NCBI GenBank assembly: GCA_045586185.1
Contig: JAZMZV010000225.1
Location: 13,656-77,655, forward strand
Direction: 5' to 3'
Length of the DNA stretch: 64,000 nt
Source of the DNA: RUG11551 sp045586185
GTDB lineage: Bacteria > Planctomycetota > Planctomycetia > Pirellulales > Thermoguttaceae
The position numbers and the translations under genes were made by a program. Positions 37,052-44,343 of the stretch are shown here, piece by piece. The number at the start of each line of letters is the position of its first letter. The first letter of the stretch is position 1. Under the pieces are notes generated by a model. That model had not been told where the DNA came from and ran no database searches. It was given only the letters and a program-made list of their open reading frames with translations.

Positions 37052-37636
37052 TTATAATCGTTTCATAATGTTATTGTACAGCATTTCCCTGGCGTCTGCA
37101 AGCTGTCTGAGCAGATCAACTTCTTTTTTCGCCAGAGCGTTGAATTCCGTCAGCTTCCGCTGATATGAAATCGGCGGCAGCGGAACGCGCAGTCTCTTTA
37201 GCTGCTGGGCGCCAATGGGCGCAAGCAGGTATCCGGTCGACTCTCTGTAAAGCGCCTGCTGAACTTTAGCGGTGTTGATATGCCAGGCGAGGTATTCCGG
37301 GTCAAGCCGGTTTGGGTCAAGAACCCGGATTACAATATAGAAGGACGGGATAACCAATCCTTCTGTTTCGCGGGTAATCGCGATTGCCGTGTACGGCTTG
37401 GCGTTGCGAACGATAACGTCGCCTTTCCGAGTGAAATAGGTTTCCGGAACCTGATTTTGATAATAGGAATCATCCAGCTGGTTGAGGTCGATAGCTCCCT
37501 GTTGAGCCGCCGACCGCAAGTTCAAGGTTTTGTACTCAAAGGGAGTTGGCTTCTTCGAAATCATTCTGACAGTCATCAGTCCGACGGAGATGTCAGCCAC
37601 TTCAATCAACGGAACGTTAGGTTGAGAATCTGTCAT
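37052..37636 (-). CDS. Half-size HsdS-like specificity protein
   Basis: A 194-residue protein equal to one half of an HsdS: a single target-recognition domain (about residues 1-150, with TYFTRKGDVIVRNAKPYTAIA) followed by one conserved helix (PLPPISYQRKLTEF...). It is the first gene behind the operon promoter, ahead of hsdM. Half-size S subunits can dimerise to make an active specificity unit, or may be regulatory or inactive remnants. Because a complete HsdS also exists in the operon, this system may produce two specificities. Confidence 0.8.
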   Translation of the reverse strand: MTDSQPNVPLIEVADISVGLMTVRMISKKPTPFEYKTLNLRSAAQQGAIDLNQLDDSYYQNQVPETYFTRKGDVIVRNAKPYTAIAITRETEGLVIPSFYIVIRVLDPNRLDPEYLAWHINTAKVQQALYRESTGYLLAPIGAQQLKRLRVPLPPISYQRKLTEFNALAKKEVDLLRQLADAREMLYNNIMKRL

Positions 37637-37788
37637 GGGTTAAAAATAACAAACGGGGTCAAATGAAAAAAGCTTGATTTGTAAGTCCAATTTTGAATCG
37701 TGGCGGAAAGTTTAATTTTGTTATGGGTGTTAAATAACAATCAACTCGAAACAATAAAAACGCTTTCCACGTTGATTTTGATAGCTGT

Positions 37789-37816
37789 AGTATACACCAA
37801 AATTTTGACTTGTCAA
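37789..37816 (-). promoter_or_regulatory. Sigma-70 promoter of the type I R-M operon
   Basis: On the minus strand, consensus TTGACA (37811-37816) and TATACT (37789-37794) with a 16-bp spacer. It gives a leader of roughly 145 nt ahead of the half-HsdS gene. This is the best promoter match I found in the window. Confidence 0.7.
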
Positions 37817-37826
37817 GAGTCAAAAT
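37802..37826. promoter_or_regulatory. Candidate operator over the R-M promoter
   Basis: Perfect 9-bp inverted repeat ATTTTGACT/AGTCAAAAT (37802-37810 and 37818-37826) centred on the -35 element of the R-M operon promoter. A dimeric repressor bound here would block transcription. No regulator gene was identified nearby. Confidence 0.45.
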
Positions 37827-37886
37827 CTGTTTTGGGTCAAAAAAAACGAAAATTTTCCAAAAAAGTTGGGCGAGGGGGAAATTTTT

Positions 37887-37914
37887 CTACTCCCTATTCC
37901 CTATTCCCCATTTC
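37887..37914. repeat. Heptanucleotide repeat tract at yhaM 3' end
   Basis: Four 7-nt units: CTACTCC, CTATTCC, CTATTCC and CCATTTC. They cover the yhaM stop codon (37894-37896), so the last residues of that protein are repeat-encoded. Same heptamer family as the tract before ispD. Confidence 0.75.
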
Positions 37915-38904
37915 CTCCTCCTCCGGGCGGAAAACCTTATACCCCATCGTGTTTTTGGACGGCGAGAATTTACCCGGGGCGATCTCTTTTTCCAGATTGT
38001 ACATGATGGCGAATTTGGCGTCGACGTCGTCGGCGTAATGGACGAGCAGGGCTTCTGGAATCATGGGCGGTTTGGGCGCGCCCCATTCCGGCAAGCGCTG
38101 ATGAGCGATAATTATGTGTTCCAGCAGAGTGTATCGCTGTCCGGAAAAGCCGAGTTTTTTACACGCGTCGCGGACGATGTCGCGCCCTTGGAGCATGTGT
38201 CCGATAAGGTTTCCTTCGACGGTGTACTCAAACCCGACGCCGGCAAAGGCGATTTCTTCCAGCTTGCCGATGTCGTGCAGAGCGGCGCCGGCGGCGACGA
38301 GTCCAACGTCCAGGGACGGCGAAAGTTCGGGATAAATCTCCGTGTAACGTTTTGCCATCATGACGGCGTTGTACAGGACGTTTCTGGTGTGTTCCAGCCA
38401 GCCGCCGACAAAAGCGTGATGGTTATGCGACGCCGCCGACAGGGTCAGCAACTTCTCTTTGTTTTCGGTGAATATCGTTTCGCACAGCGTGTATAGCGGG
38501 TCGCCATCGCCGATGGTCTGTTTAAGAATGGCGAGAATGTCCGCAAACGTCTCTTCCGGGTCAAACTGGCTTTGAGCGACAAACATTTTTTCGTCAAACC
38601 CGTCTTGACGGTCTCGGTCTTTAATAAGACGCATTTGAATCAGGTTGACTTGCGCTCCGTATTTGGCGTTGACTTGATAGACGCCGCGAACTTTAATAAA
38701 CGAGTTGTCCTCAAGTTTTTCAATCAGAGGAGTAAAGGGGGAGTCGTTCCAGACGGGAAACGTAACCGTCCGATTGGCGTCTCGAATCGTTATTGAATAA
38801 TACGGTTTTCCCTGATTTGTGGTTTTCGATTCTTTTTTTACGAAGACAGCGAAAAAGTCGGCTTCCTGTCCTTCCGTCAGTTCGCAAAAGGGAACGATAG
38901 TCAT
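37894..38904 (-). CDS. yhaM: YhaM-like 3'-5' exoribonuclease
   Basis: A 336-residue protein: N-terminal OB fold (about residues 10-100, YYSITIRDANRTVTFPVWND) and a C-terminal HD phosphohydrolase domain with HNHHAFVGGWLEHT and HDIGK, the arrangement of the YhaM exoribonuclease family. Known role in Firmicutes: 3'-5' exonuclease on short RNA and some DNA. The end of the protein (EMGNRE) comes from a heptanucleotide repeat tract. It is transcribed alone from the minus strand. Confidence 0.88.
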   Translation of the reverse strand: MTIVPFCELTEGQEADFFAVFVKKESKTTNQGKPYYSITIRDANRTVTFPVWNDSPFTPLIEKLEDNSFIKVRGVYQVNAKYGAQVNLIQMRLIKDRDRQDGFDEKMFVAQSQFDPEETFADILAILKQTIGDGDPLYTLCETIFTENKEKLLTLSAASHNHHAFVGGWLEHTRNVLYNAVMMAKRYTEIYPELSPSLDVGLVAAGAALHDIGKLEEIAFAGVGFEYTVEGNLIGHMLQGRDIVRDACKKLGFSGQRYTLLEHIIIAHQRLPEWGAPKPPMIPEALLVHYADDVDAKFAIMYNLEKEIAPGKFSPSKNTMGYKVFRPEEEEMGNRE

Positions 38905-39062
38905 GTAGTGTCTCCTGTTTGATTGGTTTGAGTATGTCGATAATTATAATCAATCTTGCTCCAATGTCAAGAATACGGGGGCGGGCAAAAAAATAGACTC
39001 GATAAATTTAGGGGTTGCGAAAATATATAGTTTTTATTTTCCTCACGATGGGTTTAAAACCC

Positions 39063-39617
39063 TCGCCTTTAGGCGATACCTTTTAGGAAATTAAAAAAAT
39101 GCTATAATGTGAGCTATGGAAAATTATCGTAATAGTTCACATTGTGTTTTTGATGTTAAGTACCATTTTGTGTGGTGTCCTAAATATCGTAAACGAGTAT
39201 TGACGGGCGAAGTAGCGACACGTCTACGTGATCTTGTTCGCCAAATATGCCTAGCCAACGAGATTGAAATCTTGGAGGGTGCAGTATCTGGCGATCATGT
39301 TCATGTATTGTTATCGTGTCCACCGAATATGTCCCCAAGTAAAATAATGCAATTAATCAAAGGACGAACCTCACGCAAACTTCTTATGGAGTTTTCGCAT
39401 TTGCGTCGTCAGTTTTGGGGACGACACTTGTGGGCGCGAGGCTACTTTGTGGCAACCAGCGGTACTGTAACCGATGAAGTAATCGCGGAATACATTCGTC
39501 TTCAGGATGATGAACCCCAAAACGGTGGCGAGAACTTCAAAACGATATAATCGCGAGCCAAAGGCGTTTCACGCCGACGCTCGCGAAATTTTGAACCTAC
39601 CGGCTTTCAGCCGGTAG
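39063..39617 (+). mobile_element. IS200-type insertion sequence
   Basis: A single tnpA with subterminal hairpins on each side: TCGCC/GGCGA (39063-39076) on the left; a nested pair TCGCGAGC/GCTCGCGA (39551-39586) and CTACCGGCT/AGCCGGTAG (39597-39617) on the right. IS200/IS605 elements have such hairpins rather than terminal inverted repeats and make no target duplication. No TnpB is present. I cannot fix the exact cleavage sites, so the limits are approximate. Confidence 0.75.
39116..39550 (+). CDS. tnpA: IS200-family HUH transposase TnpA
   Basis: A 144-residue Y1 transposase, normal length for IS200. The HUH motif is HVH in SGDHVHVLLS, and the catalytic tyrosine is in ARGYFVATSG near the C-terminus. 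It appears intact. TATAAT at 39103-39108 is only 8 bp before the ATG and no Shine-Dalgarno is seen, so translation may be leaderless or weak, as is usual for this family. A REP-associated transposase identity is possible given the many hairpin repeats nearby. Confidence 0.93.
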   Translation: MENYRNSSHCVFDVKYHFVWCPKYRKRVLTGEVATRLRDLVRQICLANEIEILEGAVSGDHVHVLLSCPPNMSPSKIMQLIKGRTSRKLLMEFSHLRRQFWGRHLWARGYFVATSGTVTDEVIAEYIRLQDDEPQNGGENFKTI

Positions 39618-39630
39618 TAATTCAGTTTTG

Positions 39631-39850
39631 AACGCAGAGTACGCGGACTCCTCGCAGAGAGCGCAGAAGCAAGCGTCCATGTGTCATCTACGCCTGATTC
39701 TCAGGCTATGACACGATGTCCGCTTGCGATTTTAAAAAATAATTTAAAAAATTTCGGACGGGAATTGTGGCGTAGCTAACGTAGTTAGCGTCGTCGCCAC
39801 ATTCCCAGTCCGTCTGCGTATTCTGCGAGTAGTCTGCGGTCTCTGCGTTC
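39631..39850. repeat. Long nested palindromic element
   Basis: Outer arms of 40 nt (39631-39670 and 39811-39850) are clear imperfect inverted repeats built from a CGCAGA-type motif. Inside lie GCAAGCG/CGCTTGC, GTGTCAT/ATGACAC, GCCTGA/TCAGGC and a second hairpin around GTGGCG/CGCCAC. No ORF. It directly follows the IS200 right end and resembles a MITE-like or foldback element. Confidence 0.75.
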
Positions 39851-39959
39851 TCATTCCTTTTTCATGATATCATGTCCCCAATATTTGTACATCTCCCAAA
39901 ATATTTGCCTGGCGTTGTTGACAACAATCGATAATTCTGATAAATTAGGGAGTAGTAAT

Positions 39960-40068
39960 TAGCTTCTAGCTACTAGCTCCTAGCTTGTTAACCAGGCTTC
40001 CAACGTTAATCGTTAAAAGCTGAGAACCTCGAAATGTCAAGCTAATAGCTAACGGCTAATAGCTAGAG
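39960..40068. repeat. Inverted TAGC heptanucleotide repeats
   Basis: Left tract of four 7-nt units (TAGCTTC, TAGCTAC, TAGCTCC, TAGCTTG; 39960-39987) and right tract of four (GCTAATA, GCTAACG, GCTAATA, GCTAGAG; 40041-40068) in opposite sense. They lie 37 bp before the DUF1570-like gene. Confidence 0.75.
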
Positions 40069-40104
40069 GCTTCTCTCAAATCGCCTGTTATTCCTTAGAA
40101 CGTT

Positions 40105-41679
40105 ATGAGACGGATTACAATATTATTTTCGACGCTGTTTTTGATTGCCGGTCAGACGCTTTGTTTTGCTCAGCAGGAGCCGTCGTTTAAGTTCCCGCAG
40201 CAGAAGGCGGCTTATTATTGTCAGCAGTTTAAAGCGAAGCTGGACGCGCTGGCGGACTGGTGCGCTGAAAACGGTTTGCCGGAGCAGGAAAAGATTACCC
40301 GGGAATGGATCTCGGATTTCCCGGAAGACAGAATCTGCCTGTACGAGATTACGACTGCGTACGGCTGGGACGCCTTGCTGCCGATTAAAATCGAGCCGGG
40401 CGAGGAAGATTCGTTGAAAAGTAAAAACGTCCAGAAATGGCGATCGCAGTTTATCGAACTGAGAACGGAGTATTCAGACCAGCTGTGTTCTCTGGCGAAG
40501 AAATGCGCGGCGTCCAAGTACGCGACGTACGCTTTTGAACTCTATATGCTGGCTCTGCGGGAGAATCCGCAAAACGAGTTTATTCGCAAGCTGATTGGAA
40601 ACGTCCCGTATGAGAATCGCTGGGCGACTCAGTACGAAATGAGAATGAGCAAGGCGGGGAAGGTTGACCATCCCGTCTTTGGCTGGATTCTTCAGACGCA
40701 GGTGGAACGTTACGAAAACGGAGAGCGATACTATCTGGGCAGATGGATGTCCGCGGCGGACGAAGCCCGGCTGCGCTGCGATAAAAACGACCCGTGGATT
40801 ATTGTAACGCCGCATTACAAAATCTATTCGTACCCGTCGTTAGAGCAGGGCGTCGAGCTGAGCCGGAAGCTGGAAACTCTTGCAACAATCTGGAATCAGC
40901 TTTTCCTTCGCTTTTACGCAACGGACGCCCAGTTAAAACGTTTTTTCTCCGGGCAAAATTCTGAGTTCAGGAATGTTCAACATCAGGTCTATTTTTACCG
41001 GGACAGAATGCAGTACGTCGTGACGGTTTCTCGAATCATGAAGTCGTCGATGGTTGCCAATACATTGGGCGTGTATTATTCTGACTGTCACATGGCGCCG
41101 GGAACGCCGGGCGCGTCGTTCTTCTTTGCCGGTCAGGATTACGATGAAAAAACGGTTTTGCATGAGGCGACTCATCAGCTCTTTGCAGAGTCTCGCCCGC
41201 GGCAGAAAAGCCTCGCCGCGTATAAAAACGTGTTGTTGCCGGGGCAGAATTGCAACTTTTGGGCGGTCGAGGGCATCGCAACCTTTATGGAAACGCTGAT
41301 TTATAAATCAGGACGATACGAATTGGGAGACTTAAATACCGAACGCATCTTTGCCGCTCGATTTCGAGTTCTCAAAAGTCATTACTACATCCCCTTTAAT
41401 GAGTTTACTGCGATGAACATGACTCAGTTCCAATCGGACGCCCACGTTGCGACGTTCTATTCGCAGTCGGCGGGACTGACGTGGTTTTTGCTCTTTTACG
41501 ACCACGGGAAATATCGCGAATGTTTCATTGACTACCTGTCCGCCATTTATTCCGGTCTGGATACGCCAACGACGCTGGAGAAAATAACCGGGACGCCGTT
41601 CAGCCAGCTGGATAGAGAATACGTCGAATACATCCGCTCGATCGTTCAACCGAATGACGATAAAATCGAGGTTGAGTAA
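40105..41679 (+). CDS. Secreted DUF1570-like metalloprotease
   Basis: A 524-residue exported protein with a signal peptide (MRRITILFSTLFLIAGQTLC, cleavage near FAQ). A helical N-terminal half is followed by a gluzincin-like domain with HEATH (in VLHEATHQLF, about residue 352) and a downstream EGIATFMET giving the likely third zinc ligand, as in planctomycete DUF1570 proteins. An ITPHYKIYS-like strand precedes the domain. Function: predicted periplasmic or surface peptidase; substrate unknown. It stands alone between repeat-rich spacers, and no clear Shine-Dalgarno is visible. Confidence 0.82.
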   Translation: MRRITILFSTLFLIAGQTLCFAQQEPSFKFPQQKAAYYCQQFKAKLDALADWCAENGLPEQEKITREWISDFPEDRICLYEITTAYGWDALLPIKIEPGEEDSLKSKNVQKWRSQFIELRTEYSDQLCSLAKKCAASKYATYAFELYMLALRENPQNEFIRKLIGNVPYENRWATQYEMRMSKAGKVDHPVFGWILQTQVERYENGERYYLGRWMSAADEARLRCDKNDPWIIVTPHYKIYSYPSLEQGVELSRKLETLATIWNQLFLRFYATDAQLKRFFSGQNSEFRNVQHQVYFYRDRMQYVVTVSRIMKSSMVANTLGVYYSDCHMAPGTPGASFFFAGQDYDEKTVLHEATHQLFAESRPRQKSLAAYKNVLLPGQNCNFWAVEGIATFMETLIYKSGRYELGDLNTERIFAARFRVLKSHYYIPFNEFTAMNMTQFQSDAHVATFYSQSAGLTWFLLFYDHGKYRECFIDYLSAIYSGLDTPTTLEKITGTPFSQLDREYVEYIRSIVQPNDDKIEVE

Positions 41680-41711
41680 GGCGATTCTCGAGGGCGTTTG
41701 CAGGTCAGTCC

Positions 41712-41874
41712 GTTCACGGATTTGACGGATAAAACGGATTTTCACCGATTGGTTAAGTTATTTTCCTTATTTACTGAATTATTCTTAACATTTAAGAAAC
41801 CTTTGCTTTTTATAATAACTTTAGAAGTAAGAAAAAGCAATCGGCGTCAATCCGTCTAATCCGTGGCTTCCGTG
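41712..41874. repeat. Inverted ACGGAT-rich repeat
   Basis: Left arm 41712-41752 and right arm 41838-41874 are imperfect inverted repeats made of ACGGATT-type units (ACGGATTTGACGGAT on the left; the complement ATCCGTCTAATCCGTGG on the right). The 85 bp between is AT-rich with no gene. It fills the spacer between convergent genes. Confidence 0.7.
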
Positions 41875-41921
41875 TGGGACTGATAGACCCTAAATAAACC
41901 TTATTTAGTTTGTTGGCGCGT

Positions 41922-42683
41922 TTAGCAAATCGCCGTTGGCGTCAGCGTTCTCTCGTCTTTCAAATCGTACAGCTGAGAAACGAACTCGTCTGTAAGCAGC
42001 TTTGCAGGGAAGTCGTCTGCGACAACGACCCCGTCTTTAATAGCGACGGCGCGAGTGCAGAATTTCTTAACGGCTTCGAGGTCGTGGAACACGCCGACGA
42101 CCGTTTTCGGTTCCTCGTTACACGCTGTCTGCTCCTGACAGATAAGCTGTAACATTCGCCAGGTTTGTCCTAAATCCAAAGACGACGTCGGTTCGTCCAA
42201 CAGCAGAATCGGGGCGGACTGCGCCAGACAGCTTGCCAGCCAAACCCGCTGACGCTGTCCGACGGAAAGGGCGTCCAGCGGCCGTTCAGACAGATCAAGC
42301 AAATCGGCGCGTTCCAAAACGGAATCGACAACGTCGCAGTCTTCGCGGGACTCTCTGCCGAAAAGACCGTAATGCGGAAACCGCCCCATCAGAACCGCCT
42401 GACGAACCGTCAGATTGAACTCGACGTGAATTTCCTGCGGCAGATACGCGATCTTTTGAGCGCGCTGTAACAGAGTGTATTTGTCAATCGGGCGGCCGTC
42501 GAGTAGCGCCTGTCCGGAAGTCTGGCGAAGCAGCCCGCTGACGACTTTAAGAAACGTCGATTTCCCGCCCCCGTTCGGCCCGATTAACGCGACGAATTCT
42601 CCCGGTTCCACCGTCAGCGATATGTTGTGTAACACATCCTGGGAACCGTATCCGGCAGAAACGTCGATGGTTTGTATGAGCAT
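41922..42683 (-). CDS. ABC transporter ATPase, FecE-like
   Basis: A 253-residue ABC ATPase. Walker A is GPNGGGKST (about residues 36-44), Q-loop YLPQE, signature LSVGQRQRVWLA, Walker B ILLLDEPTSSLD and the H-switch VFHDLEA. It most resembles the importers of iron-siderophore, haem or B12 (FecE/BtuD type). No permease or binding protein is adjacent, so it is an orphan ATPase whose partners must lie elsewhere. Confidence 0.85.
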   Translation of the reverse strand: MLIQTIDVSAGYGSQDVLHNISLTVEPGEFVALIGPNGGGKSTFLKVVSGLLRQTSGQALLDGRPIDKYTLLQRAQKIAYLPQEIHVEFNLTVRQAVLMGRFPHYGLFGRESREDCDVVDSVLERADLLDLSERPLDALSVGQRQRVWLASCLAQSAPILLLDEPTSSLDLGQTWRMLQLICQEQTACNEEPKTVVGVFHDLEAVKKFCTRAVAIKDGVVVADDFPAKLLTDEFVSQLYDLKDERTLTPTAIC

Positions 42684-42692
42684 TAGAAAGGA

Positions 42693-42806
42693 TGAAAGGC
42701 GGTAATGGAGCGAACAACGTGAGCGAAATTACGCTTTCGCCGTTAGGCGAACCACATATTTGAAGCGTAACTGCGTTCGCTTCGCTCACTTCGTTACCGC
42801 CTTTCA
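42693..42806. repeat. MITE-like palindromic element
   Basis: Perfect 13-bp termini TGAAAGGCGGTAA and TTACCGCCTTTCA (42693-42705 and 42794-42806), nested GTGAGCGAA/TTCGCTCAC (42719-42727 and 42781-42789) and an inner TCGCC-GTTA-GGCGA hairpin (42737-42750). The last is close to the IS200 left hairpin. The element fills the gap between the ABC ATPase and the oxidoreductase. Confidence 0.85.
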
Positions 42807-42815
42807 ATTGTCAAA

Positions 42816-43841
42816 CTATAATTCAACTTTTTTCCGATTAACGATGGCGTCAATTTCGGCGTAGCAGAGTTTAACGGCGTCGGACGCCAGCGAGCCGTCG
42901 AGCAGGTCGGACTTGCGGCCTTCCATAACGGCGCTGGTCGCTTCGGTCAGTTCGGCAATGAACGGACCGACGTCGCCGCGGTCTTCCTGTTCCGGCTTTT
43001 CTGTCGAGCCGTCTTCGTGAAGAACAGTCAGCGGCAGGGCAGCGTAGGAATCGAACAGAACCGTCGCCTTTTCGAAATGGGCTTCAAAAGCGCACATGAA
43101 CGGACGTCCCTGCTGTTTGATGATGCCGCTGGTGGCTGTAACGCACAGATCCGGGTCGTCGTAAATGAACTGGCTCTGGAAGTACTCGGGAATGTCGCCG
43201 CGGCAGCGTCCGGTTCCCTGAACGGCTTGCGGCTGCCCAAACAGAGCGCGAATAAAATGAGCGTCGTGAACGTGCAAGTCCAGCAGCGGTCCGCCGACGA
43301 TGCCCATGTCCCAGTAATTCTTCAGCCAGGTCGGGTCTGAAATAACGCGTTCAAAGTTCCCGCCCAGCAGTTTGCCCCAGCGACCGTCCAGCTTGGCGTT
43401 GTAAATGTATCCGTAAGCCGGGAAGAAGGGAAGAACGTGCCCGATGTTGAGCTGTTTTCCCGCCGCGGCGGCAGCGTCAACCATGGCTTTTCCGTCTTCG
43501 GGGGTGAGAGCGATGGGCTTTTCGCAAAAGACGTTTTTCCCGCCCTGAAGGCATTTGATTGTCGCCTGAGCGTGCTGATTGGGCGGCAGACAGATGTCGA
43601 CCATGTCAACGTTCGGGTCGGCGATCATGTCGTCCAGTTCCGTATATGTTGCGTACGGAGACATGTCAATCATTTCGCCCTGCGGACCGAAGTTGCCTTT
43701 GATTTTCGTCCAGTCGCCAGCCAGACGGTCCTGACAGTACTTTTCGCAAAACGCCACAATCTGAACGTTTGGAATCTGCTGATAAGCCAGGTAATGAATC
43801 CAGCCCATAAATCCAATGCCGGTAATGCCAACTCGTAACAT
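42816..43841 (-). CDS. GFO/IDH/MocA-family oxidoreductase
   Basis: A 341-residue NAD(P)-dependent oxidoreductase. The Rossmann start LRVGITGIGFMGWIHY contains GxGxxG, followed by DMVDICLPPNQHAQ and the family's EKPIAL segment with the catalytic-type lysine. The frame extends 21 codons upstream, but I start at 43841 because AGGAGA lies at the right distance and the Rossmann strand begins there. The family acts on sugars and related alcohols; the substrate is unknown. Codons are C-rich, as in the isomerase/epimerase at 24214, to which it may be functionally related. Confidence 0.9.
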   Translation of the reverse strand: MLRVGITGIGFMGWIHYLAYQQIPNVQIVAFCEKYCQDRLAGDWTKIKGNFGPQGEMIDMSPYATYTELDDMIADPNVDMVDICLPPNQHAQATIKCLQGGKNVFCEKPIALTPEDGKAMVDAAAAAGKQLNIGHVLPFFPAYGYIYNAKLDGRWGKLLGGNFERVISDPTWLKNYWDMGIVGGPLLDLHVHDAHFIRALFGQPQAVQGTGRCRGDIPEYFQSQFIYDDPDLCVTATSGIIKQQGRPFMCAFEAHFEKATVLFDSYAALPLTVLHEDGSTEKPEQEDRGDVGPFIAELTEATSAVMEGRKSDLLDGSLASDAVKLCYAEIDAIVNRKKVEL

Positions 43842-43929
43842 GACGGTTTGTCTCCTTGAAAAAAGTTTGGGTTGTAGAATAAAAGTATTCGTAAATTTGC
43901 TCACTGCAAACTATTGACTTATTAAGTTT

Positions 43930-43957
43930 ATTATACCGCTTAATTTGTTTTCTACAA
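43930..43957 (-). promoter_or_regulatory. Candidate promoter for the oxidoreductase
   Basis: Minus strand TTGTAG (43952-43957) and TATAAT (43930-43935) with 16-bp spacing, about 85 bp before the oxidoreductase start. Confidence 0.45.
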
Positions 43958-44343
43958 GAGCGAGCGGGGGATATTTCTTGAGAATATAGAGTAAGACGGG
44001 ATGATGAATCGCGTCCCGGAGGGGACGCAACCCTTGTAACCGGGTGGCTTAAGCCCCCGGAATAATCGCGACGTCCTCCCCCTGTCGTTTTAGCCGCCTT
44101 TCCCAAAATTTGATCATGTCTATTTTAGCAATTCCTTTTAACTTTCACAATATAAACAAACAATTCCGACATATTAAGCAGAGTAGAAAATAATTCTGTT
44201 TTTTAATGATTTCATTCTTCATCTGGTACTTGCAGAATACACAAATAAGATGTATAATGATTCCATTGATAGGGTTCTATTATTGGGAATCCAATCTTTT
44301 TCAAAGCATTTTAATAACCGTCCTATTATTGACATTTATACCA
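43958..44343. other. Intergenic region with two hairpins
   Basis: No gene is supported. Hairpins GCGTCCC/GGGACGC (44011-44028) and CCGGG-GGCTT/AAGCC-CCCGG (44040-44060) belong to the dispersed hairpin family. The AT-rich part after 44110 probably holds the mod promoter. An open frame from 44206 joins mod but has no coding character before 44344. Confidence 0.5.

Noticed and set aside
44206..44343. Extended N-terminus of Mod
   Set aside because: The extension is hydrophobic and irregular, unlike Mod proteins; the ATG at 44344 fits the family start.
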